A stretch of DNA of 64,000 bases from JBBQKF01 sp038326615. Lineage in GTDB: Bacteria; Bacillota; Clostridia; Saccharofermentanales; UBA5734. Positions 1 to 9,024 of the stretch are shown here, piece after piece; within the stretch, counting starts at the first letter, position 1; every line of letters begins with the position of its first letter. Location of the stretch: contig JBBQKF010000002.1 in the NCBI GenBank assembly GCA_038326615.1, positions 14,375-78,374 of the forward strand. Direction: 5' to 3'. The notes under the pieces were generated by a model. It had not been told where the DNA came from, ran no database searches, and worked only from the letters and a program-made list of their open reading frames with translations. The position numbers and the translations under genes were made by a program.

Positions 1-935
1 TTATGGGAACACCGGATTTCGCTGTGCCTTCATTAATGGCTCTGATTAAGCATAATTACCAGATTGCAGGGGTCGTTACTCAGCCGGATAAACCACAGGG
101 GAGACATATGGTTATTACTCCACCTCCAGTAAAAGTTATTGCAATTGAAAATAAAATCCCTGTTTTCCAACCAGAAAAAATCCGTGAAGAAAGTTTTAAT
201 AATATCATTAGGGAGATTTCTCCAGACTTAATTATCACCGCTGCATATGGGAAAATATTGCCTAAATCGATTCTTGAAATTCCAAAGTTTGGATGTATTA
301 ATGTTCATGCATCCCTTTTGCCTAAATATAGGGGTGCAGCACCGGTTCAATGGTGTATAATAAATGGAGATTCTAAAAGTGGCATAACTATAATGGAAAT
401 GGATGTCGGAATGGATACTGGAAATATCATAAGGCAAGTAGATGTTGATATTCCATTTGATATTAATGCTGGTCAACTAATGGACAGATTAGCTGTTGCA
501 GGCGCTAGTATTTTGTCTGATACAATCCTTTCTTATTGCAATGGAGAGGTTAAGTCAGTTGCTCAGGACTCATCGCAGGCCACAGATGTTAAGCAAATAA
601 GGAAAGAAGAAGGTCTTATTTCATGGAGTGAGAACATGGAAAATATTCATAACTTAATAAGAGGATGCAATCCATGGCCGGTTGCCTATACTTTTTTTAA
701 GGGTAAACGAATGAAAATATTTGAAGCAAGACCGTGGAAAGATTTTTCTGATATTTGCTTTGAGAATAATCTTGATTTACCACCTGGAAGTATTCTTGTT
801 TCCGAATCAAAGACAAATCTTTATATAGCATGTGACGACGGGTTTGTAGAAATTATTGATTTGGCATTAGAGGGAAGTCGTAGGATGCTTGCAAGCGAAT
901 GTGCACATAATTTTCTTGAGGGTGTTTTGGGATGA
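1..935 (+). CDS. fmt: Methionyl-tRNA formyltransferase (5' end cut by window)
   Basis: Formylates the amino group of Met-tRNAfMet using 10-formyl-THF, in the cytoplasm, for translation initiation. The visible reading frame (codons from base 3, about 310 residues) opens with MGTPDFAVPSL, which in the family lies a few residues after the true start, so the first few codons lie before the window. The formyltransferase core is intact: AAYGKILP, INVHASLLPKYRGAAP (catalytic Asn and His) and MEMDVGMDTGNI (catalytic Asp). The C-terminal half, with NLIRGCNPWP, matches the tRNA-binding domain. It heads the conserved fmt-yugP-rsmB-rlmN-phosphatase-prkC-rsgA-rpe-thiN series, all on the plus strand. Identification is secure. 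Confidence 0.95.
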   Translation, partial: MGTPDFAVPSLMALIKHNYQIAGVVTQPDKPQGRHMVITPPPVKVIAIENKIPVFQPEKIREESFNNIIREISPDLIITAAYGKILPKSILEIPKFGCINVHASLLPKYRGAAPVQWCIINGDSKSGITIMEMDVGMDTGNIIRQVDVDIPFDINAGQLMDRLAVAGASILSDTILSYCNGEVKSVAQDSSQATDVKQIRKEEGLISWSENMENIHNLIRGCNPWPVAYTFFKGKRMKIFEARPWKDFSDICFENNLDLPPGSILVSESKTNLYIACDDGFVEIIDLALEGSRRMLASECAHNFLEGVLG

Positions 936-1116
936 GAGCGTTGTTGAAAATATAAGTATCTTGAAATATTTATATAATTTAAAGTAAATATATTTAGGGA
1001 AAAAGTAATTATAGAAATAAATAGAAGATTAATAAACAAATATATAAGTAGGAAGATAAAGTGGAAAATATGATTATCCTTACGATTTTTAAATCATATT
1101 TTGACAGGAGGAAAAA

Positions 1117-1812
1117 ATGCTAAACTTTTTATATGGGGATATATGGTATATTGTCTTAGTATTACCGGCATTTGTTTTAAGCATGATTGCATCTATGATG
1201 GTCAAACGCACATTTAAGAAGTACGACCAGATGCCATCCTCTTCAAATTACTCAGGTGCAAGCGCTGCAAGAAAAATTCTTGACATGAATGGCTTACAGC
1301 AAGTTTCTATTGAAAGAGTTTCAGGGGAATTAACGGATCATTTTGATCCACGAACCAACATACTTCGATTATCACAATCAACGCATGACTCAACATCAGT
1401 TGCTGCAATTGGTGTAGCAGCTCATGAAGCTGGACATGCTATACAACATGCAAATTCATATTTCCCAAACAAGATTCGTGGAGTATTAGTTCCGGTCGCA
1501 AATATCGGATCATCAGCAGGTCCTTACATTGCAATGATTGGTCTTTTCATGAGATTGCCATTGCTTGTAAATATAGGAATTGTATTATTTGCTATTGCAG
1601 TTCTTTTTTATCTTATAACTTTACCAGTAGAATTTAACGCAAGCCACAGGGCGATGCACTTGCTTCGTGAATCCAATATTCTTTACGGAGATGAAATTAC
1701 TGGTGCAAGAAGTGTTCTTACCGCAGCTGCGATGACTTATGTTGCATCATTACTTGTTGCGCTGGCAAGCCTTGCAAGATTGATATTACTTTCACGGGGA
1801 AGACGCAGGTAA
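1117..1812 (+). CDS. yugP: YugP-type membrane zinc metallopeptidase
   Basis: A 231-residue integral membrane protein of the neutral zinc metallopeptidase family (Pfam Zn_peptidase_2). It has an N-terminal membrane segment, a soluble part with the zinc motif HEAGHAIQH near residue 108, and hydrophobic segments at about 130-180 and 205-225. A strong GGAGG lies just before ATG 1117. In Firmicutes this gene usually sits between fmt and rsmB, as here; its substrate is not established. The C-terminal end is basic (SRGRRR). Its TAA stop is followed in the same reading frame by sequence that resembles the start of RsmB (see rsmB). Confidence 0.88.
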   Translation: MLNFLYGDIWYIVLVLPAFVLSMIASMMVKRTFKKYDQMPSSSNYSGASAARKILDMNGLQQVSIERVSGELTDHFDPRTNILRLSQSTHDSTSVAAIGVAAHEAGHAIQHANSYFPNKIRGVLVPVANIGSSAGPYIAMIGLFMRLPLLVNIGIVLFAIAVLFYLITLPVEFNASHRAMHLLRESNILYGDEITGARSVLTAAAMTYVASLLVALASLARLILLSRGRRR

Positions 1813-1932
1813 AAGAATATAGAATCTCAAGGAAAGATATTAAAGAATAAAATCGAGAATCAAACAGATGAAGCAAGGTCTGCAGGCGCAGAGCTTGTTT
1901 TTGACGTTCTGGAAAATGGATCATATACTAAT

Positions 1933-3240
1933 TTGTCACTTGAAAAAGCGTTTTCTGGTAAAAATCTTTCAGCTTTAGACCGATCTTTTGCTACAGCGTT
2001 GGGTTATGGAACCATAAGTCGTGTTGTAACAATAGATGCTATAATATCGGAATTTTCTAAAATCCCAATTTCTTCAATCGAAAGTGGGATAAGAAATATA
2101 ATACGTATTGGAGTATGGCAGATATTTTGGTCAAAGAGCATTCCAGATTTTGCAGCTTGTAATGAGAGTGTTAATCTTGCAAAGAAAATCTCAAATAAAG
2201 GTGCAGTCGCATTTGTTAATGGATTGTTGCGTAACATCATAAGAGAAAGAGACAATATAGAAAACAAATACATTAATAATCCAAAAGACCTTTATATTCG
2301 GTGCTCACTACCAAGAGAACTATCTGGTTACTTCAAAAAATGGTTTGGCAATGAGCGCGCTATTACGATTTGTGATGTAATGAATAATCCTCAGCCACCG
2401 ACGGCACGAGTTAATACATTAAAATCAATTAAAGCAGAGCTTATCTCTGAACTTGAAATTAATGGGTATGGTATATCTGGTTCAGTTTTTATGGAAAATG
2501 CATTCACAATTTTAACGAACGGATCAATGCTTGAGAGTTTGCCATCATTCAAAAATGGCGAATTTGTTATTCAGGATGAAGCTGCGATGCTTGTTGGAAT
2601 CATTGCTTCACCAAATCCTGGTGATACGGTTTATGATCTTTGCGCAGCACCGGGAGGCAAGACATGTCATATGGGAGAGCTGATGCATAATTCAGGAATA
2701 ATTGTTGCTTGTGATATTCATCCTGCAAGACTTGAATTAGTGAGAGACAATGCCGATAAGCTTGGAATCACAATTATTGATTATAAATGCCTTGATGCAA
2801 GTAAAATCAATAACGATATTCTACCAAAGGAAAGTGCGGATATCGTACTTGCTGATGTGCCATGTAGTGGACTTGGAATTCTAGGTAAAAAGCCTGATAT
2901 TCGGCTTAATATGACACACGAGAAAATGATTTCTCTTTATCCATTACAACATGATATACTTAAAAATGCAGCATCGCTTGTAAACAATGGAGGAAATCTG
3001 ATTTATAGTACGTGCACGATGAATCCAATCGAAAATCAAGATCAAATTGAAAGATTTATTGAGGAACACAAGGGGGAATTTGAAATGGTTGATATTTCTT
3101 CATTACTCCCGGATCAATTGATTAGAAAAGATCCGACCCTTATCGATACTGCAAAAAATGGAATGCTGAACCTATACCCTGACCTTCACGAATGTGACGG
3201 ATTTTTCATTGCAAAAATGAAAAGGAAAAAGAATTTATGA
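1933..3240 (+). CDS. rsmB: 16S rRNA (cytosine-967-C5)-methyltransferase RsmB
   Basis: SAM-dependent methyltransferase for 16S rRNA C967. The N-terminal NusB-like RNA-binding domain is followed by a Rossmann methyltransferase domain with DLCAAPGGKT (SAM loop), DVPCSGLG (motif IV Cys) and YSTCTMNPIENQ (catalytic motif VI Cys). The start is uncertain. TTG 1933 is the first standard start codon in frame, yet the same frame upstream (from about 1861) encodes DEARSAGAELVFDVLENGSY, which looks like the conserved first helices of RsmB. That stretch has no ATG, GTG or TTG, only ATA 1837 (just after an AAGGAAAG) or ATC 1852. The protein may therefore start further upstream than TTG 1933. Confidence 0.9.
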   Translation: MSLEKAFSGKNLSALDRSFATALGYGTISRVVTIDAIISEFSKIPISSIESGIRNIIRIGVWQIFWSKSIPDFAACNESVNLAKKISNKGAVAFVNGLLRNIIRERDNIENKYINNPKDLYIRCSLPRELSGYFKKWFGNERAITICDVMNNPQPPTARVNTLKSIKAELISELEINGYGISGSVFMENAFTILTNGSMLESLPSFKNGEFVIQDEAAMLVGIIASPNPGDTVYDLCAAPGGKTCHMGELMHNSGIIVACDIHPARLELVRDNADKLGITIIDYKCLDASKINNDILPKESADIVLADVPCSGLGILGKKPDIRLNMTHEKMISLYPLQHDILKNAASLVNNGGNLIYSTCTMNPIENQDQIERFIEEHKGEFEMVDISSLLPDQLIRKDPTLIDTAKNGMLNLYPDLHECDGFFIAKMKRKKNL

Positions 3241-3320
3241 TATTGAGAATTTATTTCAGGAATAATAATTTAACTTAATTTAAATATTTGTTTTTAATAG
3301 AATAAAAGAACAAAATTAGA

Positions 3321-3659
3321 AGTGAAACAAAAAATTAAAATTAGAAACAAAAAATTAAAAGTAGAACTAAAATATCAAAAGTAGAAACAAAAAATTAAAA
3401 TTAGAAACAAAAAATTAAAATTAGAAACAAAAAATTAAAAGTAGAAATAAAAAATCAAAAGTAGAAATAAAAAATCAAAAGTAGAAATAAAAAATCAAAA
3501 GTAGAAATAAAAAATTAAAAGTAGAAATAAAAAATTAAAAGTAGAAATATAAAATTAGAAGTGAAACAAAAAATTAAAAGTAGAAATAAAAAATTAAAAG
3601 TAGAAATAAAAAATTAAAAGTAGAAATAAAAAATTAAAAGTAGAAATATAAATAAAAGA
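3321..3659. repeat. 20-bp AT-rich tandem repeat array, about 17 copies
   Basis: The gap between rsmB and rlmN is filled by about 17 head-to-tail copies of a 20-bp unit close to GTAGAAATAAAAAATTAAAA. Early units have TTAGAAAC in place of GTAGAAAT, the middle ones ATCAAAA, and the late ones ATTAAAA, so variants are clustered as expected for local slippage or unequal exchange. One unit near 3561 is 19 bp. There is no unique spacer, so this is not CRISPR, and no open frame runs through it. Confidence 0.93.
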
Positions 3660-3756
3660 ATAAACTGGAAATATACAAAAAAGAGAAAAAGATATCAGAA
3701 ATAAAATACTAATGAAGGATAATTTGAATATTGTTATTTAAAAATTGGAGGAAAAA

Positions 3757-4821
3757 GTGGAAGCTACAAACGTAGTGCTCGGCAATAGATATCTTTATGA
3801 TGTCTCGTATCCCGAAATAGAAGAATGGGTTAAAACAAAGGGATATCCCAAATTCAGGGCAAAACAGATTTTTCAATGGATTTCTAAAGGCGTTACTTTA
3901 TTTGATCAGATGTCGGATTTATCAAAAGAAATCCGTAGTACTTTATCTGAAGATTTTTATATTGATGGCGTGGTAATTGAGCATAAGCTTGTGTCAGCAA
4001 TTGATGAAACAATCAAATATATAATTCGTTTAAAGGATAACAATGTTATTGAGTGTGTCTTGATGAGATACCATCACGGGAACAGCATCTGTATTTCTTC
4101 GCAGGCCGGGTGTAGAATGGGCTGTACTTTTTGCGCATCTACGGGAGCTGGGTTTGGAAGAAATTTAAGTTTTGGAGAAATGCTTGCTGAAGTTGCAATT
4201 GTCAGTGCAGATATCGAAGATCGGATTTCAAATATTGTAATTATGGGCATTGGAGAGCCATTTGACAACTACGAACAGTTGATTTTATTCCTAAAAGCCG
4301 TAAATGACCCTAACATTATAGGAATTGGTATGAGACATATTTCAGTATCGACTTGCGGACTTGTCGATGAAATGATAAAATTTACAAAGGAAGGATTGCC
4401 TGTAACTTTATCGATATCTTTACATGCACCAAATGATGTAATCCGAAAGAAAATTATGCCAATTGCAAACAAGTATTCAATGAAGGAATTACTTGATGCC
4501 TGCAGGACGCACGTAAGGGTGACAGGAAGAAGAATAACTTTTGAATATACAATGTTCAGTGGCATAAACGATTCGCCCGTCCATGCAAGGGAACTAGTAA
4601 AGAATCTCAAAGGAATTCTTTGTCATGTTAACTTGATTCCGGCAAATGAATTTGAGGGAAGTGCTTTTAAGAAAAGCAGTAAAGAAGCGATACAGGAATT
4701 CAAGGAAATTCTAATAAACAATGGAATGAATGCAACAGTAAGAAGAGAACTTGGCACAGATATACTTGCCGCTTGTGGACAACTAAGAAGAACAATAGAA
4801 GAAGGAGAAATACAGCTTTGA
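3757..4821 (+). CDS. rlmN: Dual-specificity RNA methyltransferase RlmN
   Basis: Radical-SAM enzyme that methylates C2 of A2503 in 23S rRNA (and A37 of some tRNAs). The CxxxCxxC iron-sulfur motif is seen as CRMGCTFC, followed by GIGEPFDNY and VSTCGLV. The mechanistic C-terminal Cys is in DILAACGQL. GTG 3757 is chosen because GGAGG at 3747-3751 lies five bases before it; a TTG at 3745 overlaps that ribosome site and is unlikely. The stop overlaps the TTG start of the phosphatase gene by four bases, implying translational coupling. About 354 residues, usual for the family. Confidence 0.94.
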   Translation: MEATNVVLGNRYLYDVSYPEIEEWVKTKGYPKFRAKQIFQWISKGVTLFDQMSDLSKEIRSTLSEDFYIDGVVIEHKLVSAIDETIKYIIRLKDNNVIECVLMRYHHGNSICISSQAGCRMGCTFCASTGAGFGRNLSFGEMLAEVAIVSADIEDRISNIVIMGIGEPFDNYEQLILFLKAVNDPNIIGIGMRHISVSTCGLVDEMIKFTKEGLPVTLSISLHAPNDVIRKKIMPIANKYSMKELLDACRTHVRVTGRRITFEYTMFSGINDSPVHARELVKNLKGILCHVNLIPANEFEGSAFKKSSKEAIQEFKEILINNGMNATVRRELGTDILAACGQLRRTIEEGEIQL

Positions 4822-5552
4822 TTTATGGGTCAGCAACTGATAAAGGATTAATTCGTTCAAACAATGAAGATTCCTATCAGATTTATTCAAATAGTGGAGG
4901 ATATCCTGTTGTGGTAATCCTTGCAGATGGAATGGGAGGTCATCGTAAAGGTGAACTTGCAAGCCGTATTGCAGTTGATTACGCTTTTGAGAAAATCTCC
5001 AATTCTATTCTGAAATGCTCTACTGTAGAGGAAATATCAAACTTTCTTGTAGACATTGTTGAGAAAGCAAATGTAAAAGTTTATCTAGGTGCTCTTGATG
5101 ATCCTGAGAATCATGGTATGGGAACAACATTATCTTTAGCTGCAATTTTTGAAGAAACCCTTATCGTTTCACATGTTGGGGATTGCAGAGTATATTTGTT
5201 GCGCAAAAATTCTTTAATGAGAATAACTGTTGATCATACTTTAGTTCAGGAGTTAGTCGATTCCGAAAATATAACGTCAGCACAGGCGATGAAACATCCA
5301 AAAAGAAATATTCTTACGAGGGCTTTGGGGGTTCCTGAATATATGACTGCTGACATCTACACGGTTTCTTTAGAAAAAGGGGATAGAATTTTACTATGCT
5401 CCGACGGACTTCATGGCTTTGTAGAGGAATCAGTTATTAAAACAATTCTAAAAAGAGAACGCAATCCGGCTTTGGCAACTCAAAAACTTGTCGCATATGC
5501 CAATTCATCAGGCGGAGAAGACAATGTTACTGTAATAGCGGCATACTTATAA
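4818..5552 (+). CDS. prpC: PP2C-type serine/threonine phosphatase (Stp/PrpC)
   Basis: Metal-dependent phosphatase that reverses phosphorylation by the PASTA kinase encoded next. Signature motifs in order: GLIRSNNEDSY, ILADGMGGHRKGE (metal-binding Asp and Gly), SHVGDCRVYL, LLCSDGLHGFV and GGEDNVTVI. These supply the Asp residues that bind the dinuclear metal centre. TTG 4818 is taken as start because the family begins right at this point (about residue IYGSATDKG) and GGAG lies upstream at 4804; upstream in-frame codons run inside rlmN and are Arg/Asn-rich. Overlaps rlmN by four bases and is followed immediately by prkC. Confidence 0.93.
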   Translation: MIYGSATDKGLIRSNNEDSYQIYSNSGGYPVVVILADGMGGHRKGELASRIAVDYAFEKISNSILKCSTVEEISNFLVDIVEKANVKVYLGALDDPENHGMGTTLSLAAIFEETLIVSHVGDCRVYLLRKNSLMRITVDHTLVQELVDSENITSAQAMKHPKRNILTRALGVPEYMTADIYTVSLEKGDRILLCSDGLHGFVEESVIKTILKRERNPALATQKLVAYANSSGGEDNVTVIAAYL

Positions 5553-5570
5553 TTGGAGGATAATATTTTG

Positions 5571-7622
5571 ATGAATGGGTTTATAGATGTAGGGGAAGAT
5601 AATGAAAATGAAATTGTTTCTAAAGATAATAGGTTGGAAAACAATTTGAATAATAATATTGAAGCAAATGATTCCCAAAAAATTGATAAAGATGCAAAAA
5701 TTGATAAAGATGCAAAAATTGATAAAGATGCCAGAATTGATGAATTCCCTAGCATTAATAAAATTGAGGTAATTCAAAAATTTTCAAATAACGATTCAAG
5801 GAGTAATGGAATGATCGGAGAAATCCTTGGAAACAGATACAAGATTTTGGAGCTTCTAGGTAGGGGAGGAATGGCTGATGTATACCTTGCTAATGATACT
5901 AAGAATAATTCAGAAGTTGCTTTAAAAGTCTTAAAATCAGAACTTACAAATGATGAAGAATTCATTAGGCGATTTGACACTGAGGCTAATGCTGCATCAA
6001 GTCTTAACTATCCTAACATTGTTAAAGTTCTTGATGTTGGACACGAAGATAAATTCCGATATATGGTTCTTGAATATGTTAATGGGATATCTTTGAAAGA
6101 ACTAATACAGAAAAATGGTCTTCTAGAATGGGAAGTTGCTGTACCAATAGCTATACAAATTGGCCTTGCACTCGAAAATGCCCACAAAAATGGAATAATT
6201 CATAGGGATATTAAACCTCATAATATAATTGTCACTCCTGAACTTATTGCAAAAGTTACAGACTTTGGTATTGCAAGAGCTGCTTCTGCAAATACAGTAA
6301 CTTTATCAGGTAAAAATGCTATGGGATCGGTCCATTATTTTTCTCCTGAACAGGCAAGAGGTGGAATCGTAGGAGAACAGTCTGATATTTATTCTTTAGG
6401 AATACTTATATACGAAATGCTTACGGGTAAAGTCCCGTTTGATGGTGATACATCAGTTTCTATAGCACTGAAGCATATACAGCATAATCCAGTTCCGCCG
6501 ATGGAAGTAAACAAAGATATTCCCGAGGGACTTAATAATATTGTTATGAAATGTATTCAGAAGTCTACAGGCACTAGATACAAGAAAGTTCGGGAACTTG
6601 TTGACGATATGGATGGATTTATGGTTGATCCTACAGCACTTTACGGATTTATAGAAAAAACCGAAGATTACTCAAAAACGACTGTTATCAAAGCTCTTGA
6701 CAAAGAATCAAATTTTAAAAAGCTTCGTGATCTCGAGATAAACATTCAGCAAAAAAGCAAATTGAAAAAGCGCGAACGTGCTATTATTTTCATATCAATT
6801 ATTCTAACAATTGGATTGCTTGCTGGCGGGATATATTACGCATATCAGTGGTTATCAACACAGCTTACTAGTGAGGAAGCAGATTATACTGTTGAAAACT
6901 ATGTCGGAAGCAAGATAGAGGATGTAAAAAAGAAACTTGATAATGTTAAAATAGGATATGTAGTGAATTATGAACAAAACGATACAGTTTCGCAAGGAAT
7001 AGTCTTTTACCAGAGCATTTTACAGGGATTAACAATGAGACCGGGAGGCGCTTCGAGCATTATTCTCAAAATAAGTAGTGGTAAAAATACGGTCAGACTA
7101 GGGGATTATAAAGGCAAAAACTATAAACTTGTTATTAGCGAGATTACGCAGATTCTTGGTCTCAAAGTTAAAGTAGTCAAGCAACTCAGTGGCGAAGTGA
7201 CTAAAGACAGCGTTATTGGAACATTACCAGGTGCCGGCAATGATGTGCCGAAAGGTAGTGAAATTTCTCTTATTGTTAGTGAGGGACTAGTGAATGTAAA
7301 AGTTCCAGACATTTTGGGAAAAACAAGAGCTGAAGCAGTAAAGTTGCTTGAAGAAAATTATCTCAAAGTTATATCCGAAGCATTATTAGGAAGTGATCCA
7401 AATTTACCTGAGGCTCAGCAATTTATAATTGGTGTTGATCCTGCTCCAGGAACGGAAGTAAAAGCCTTAACAGGAGTTATTATTACCCTTGGTAGCCATG
7501 ATGATTATCTAAATTCGAAACTGCCAGTTGTAACCCCCACTCCAACAATAGAACCTACGCCAGTTATTGTAGTGTCATCATCATCAACGGGACAATCAAG
7601 TTCAGGAGCCAGCAATGGTTAA
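5571..7622 (+). CDS. prkC: Membrane Ser/Thr protein kinase with PASTA domains (PrkC)
   Basis: Single-pass sensor kinase for muropeptides/lipid II. Counting from ATG 5571: kinase at about 81-360 with GRGGMADVY, catalytic Lys in ALKVLK, HRDIKPHNI, DFGIA and HYFSPEQARG; a basic stretch then membrane helix at about 404-430; three PASTA repeats at about 437-645; and a Pro/Thr/Ser-rich tail. There are two plausible starts. Codon 5571 (GGAGG at 5555-5559) adds an 80-residue acidic Asn/Asp/Lys-rich leader with a KIDKDA triplicate. ATG 5811, preceded at the right distance by AAGGAG (5798-5803), gives the canonical family N-terminus MIGEILGNRY. The leader has no stops, so the long form cannot be excluded. 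Confidence 0.93.
   Translation: MNGFIDVGEDNENEIVSKDNRLENNLNNNIEANDSQKIDKDAKIDKDAKIDKDARIDEFPSINKIEVIQKFSNNDSRSNGMIGEILGNRYKILELLGRGGMADVYLANDTKNNSEVALKVLKSELTNDEEFIRRFDTEANAASSLNYPNIVKVLDVGHEDKFRYMVLEYVNGISLKELIQKNGLLEWEVAVPIAIQIGLALENAHKNGIIHRDIKPHNIIVTPELIAKVTDFGIARAASANTVTLSGKNAMGSVHYFSPEQARGGIVGEQSDIYSLGILIYEMLTGKVPFDGDTSVSIALKHIQHNPVPPMEVNKDIPEGLNNIVMKCIQKSTGTRYKKVRELVDDMDGFMVDPTALYGFIEKTEDYSKTTVIKALDKESNFKKLRDLEINIQQKSKLKKRERAIIFISIILTIGLLAGGIYYAYQWLSTQLTSEEADYTVENYVGSKIEDVKKKLDNVKIGYVVNYEQNDTVSQGIVFYQSILQGLTMRPGGASSIILKISSGKNTVRLGDYKGKNYKLVISEITQILGLKVKVVKQLSGEVTKDSVIGTLPGAGNDVPKGSEISLIVSEGLVNVKVPDILGKTRAEAVKLLEENYLKVISEALLGSDPNLPEAQQFIIGVDPAPGTEVKALTGVIITLGSHDDYLNSKLPVVTPTPTIEPTPVIVVSSSSTGQSSSGASNG
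5683..5742 (+). repeat. In-frame 18-bp repeat in the PrkC leader
   Basis: Three near-identical 18-bp units encoding Lys-Ile-Asp-Lys-Asp-Ala plus a fourth degenerate unit (ARIDEF). The unit length is a multiple of three and keeps the frame open. It is placed between the phosphatase stop and the canonical kinase start at 5811, so it may be either coding leader or spacer. Confidence 0.85.
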
Positions 7623-8634
7623 TCAAGTTCAATTCACAACGAAAGTTAATCGAATTCCGGAGCCAATGAAGGCTAATTCAATTAGCAATGTGAATAATGA
7701 AAACGGGTTAAATCTAAATTATGTAACTATAATTCAGGGCAGAATTCTTAAGGGTGTCGGAGGAAACTATCAGATTCTTTTAAGCGATGGAAGTCAGGTT
7801 ACTGCTACACCAAGAGGAATTTTGCGAAGGCAGAAGATATCCCCATATCCAGGAGATATAGTAGACTTGTCTTCCGAAAGTGAAGAATCAGAGCAGTATT
7901 CAATTGATAATATTCACGAAAGAAAATCATTCCTTATACGTCCAGCAATTGCAAATATTGACCTTATGCTAATAACAGTTTCTGCATCATCGCCTAAACC
8001 TGATTGTTTTTTAATTGATAAGTTAATTATATTGTGTTATAAAGCTGGAATTTCGGTTGCACTTTGCATTACAAAGGCGGATCTTGACCAACAGGATGCA
8101 ATTGAACTTAAAGAAAAATATAAAGAAGTAGGCATTCCTATTTTTATATTAGGTGACTGTGAAGAAAACTCGCAAGAATTTGATGAAATGAAAAATATTA
8201 TGCAAGGTAAAATTGTTTCCTTTGCTGGTCAGTCTGGTGTAGGGAAATCGACACTTCTAAACAAAATATTTGATAAACAATGTATGGATATAGGAACTGT
8301 AAGCGAGAAGATTGGAAGAGGTAAACATACGACAAGGCACTCTGAAATATTTGTTTATGAATCAGGATTACTAGCAGATACGCCAGGGTTTAGCTCGTTG
8401 GAACTGGAGGAGCTTGAAATAACAGGACCTGATGTACTTAAAGGATATCCTGAAATTGAAAAGTTTGAAAGCAAATGTAAATTTGCAGACTGCAGGCATA
8501 TAGGCGAAACTGGCTGTGCAATTGATGAATCAAAGATTAATCCTGAAAGGCTTATCAGATATAGGCAATACCGCAAAAACATGGATGAAATTCATCATTA
8601 CGATTTAAAAAAGAAAAATAGATATGAAAAATAG
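7615..8634 (+). CDS. rsgA: Ribosome small subunit-dependent GTPase A
   Basis: Circularly permuted GTPase that matures and checks the 30S subunit. An OB fold (about residues 40-105, RILKGVGGNYQI) is followed by the permuted GTPase motifs: TKAD (G4), then GQSGVGKSTLLN (G1, about residue 204), DTPGFSS (G3), and the zinc knuckle with CKFADCRHIGETGC. The first ATG (7615) lies eight bases before the prkC stop and gives a ~40-residue extension absent from typical family members; ATG 7666 with GGAG at 7659 is an alternative. The last codons (NRYEK) run into a 13-bp tandem repeat that begins inside the gene. Confidence 0.93.
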   Translation: MVNQVQFTTKVNRIPEPMKANSISNVNNENGLNLNYVTIIQGRILKGVGGNYQILLSDGSQVTATPRGILRRQKISPYPGDIVDLSSESEESEQYSIDNIHERKSFLIRPAIANIDLMLITVSASSPKPDCFLIDKLIILCYKAGISVALCITKADLDQQDAIELKEKYKEVGIPIFILGDCEENSQEFDEMKNIMQGKIVSFAGQSGVGKSTLLNKIFDKQCMDIGTVSEKIGRGKHTTRHSEIFVYESGLLADTPGFSSLELEELEITGPDVLKGYPEIEKFESKCKFADCRHIGETGCAIDESKINPERLIRYRQYRKNMDEIHHYDLKKKNRYEK

Positions 8635-8711
8635 ATATGAAAAATAGATATGAAAGATAGACATGAAAGATAGATATGAAAGATAGATATGAAAGATAGA
8701 TATGAAAAAAG
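8621..8711. repeat. 13-bp tandem repeat growing from the rsgA 3' end
   Basis: Seven copies of GATATGAAAAATA/GATATGAAAGATA. The first unit contains the last sense codons and stop codon of rsgA, so the array looks like serial duplication of the gene end into the spacer. No gene is carried by the rest of the gap to rpe. Confidence 0.9.
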
Positions 8712-8829
8712 AAGTTAAAAATGAAATTAAAAACATTATAGAAACTGCGAAATAGTAGAAATAATACCTGAAACATTAAATATAAAACATAAATATTAAT
8801 TACAAATATTAAATTCAAACATTCAATAC

Positions 8830-8880
8830 AAACACGAGACATAAACACGAGACATAAACACGAGACATAAACACGAGCAT
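8830..8880. repeat. 13-bp tandem repeat AAACACGAGACAT
   Basis: Three perfect units and one truncated unit of AAACACGAGACAT in the rsgA-rpe spacer. It is independent of the GATATGAAA array just upstream. The remaining spacer (8712-9024) is AT-rich with no supported gene; minus-strand open frames across it are Phe/Leu-rich products of the repeats. Confidence 0.88.
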
Positions 8881-9024
8881 TGAAATGGTGAAAAAAGTCG
8901 CGTAGGAAAGAAAAATCATAAATATTAAGTAATAAAAATAAGCAGGAAGACTTAGATATGAAACACGAAACACGAATTATTTGATTATAAGAAATTGAAT
9001 TAACGGTTGCGGAGGGTACAAGAA

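Noticed and set aside
3321..3659. Possible CRISPR array
   Set aside because: Units are contiguous 20-bp copies without unique spacers, and no cas genes are present.
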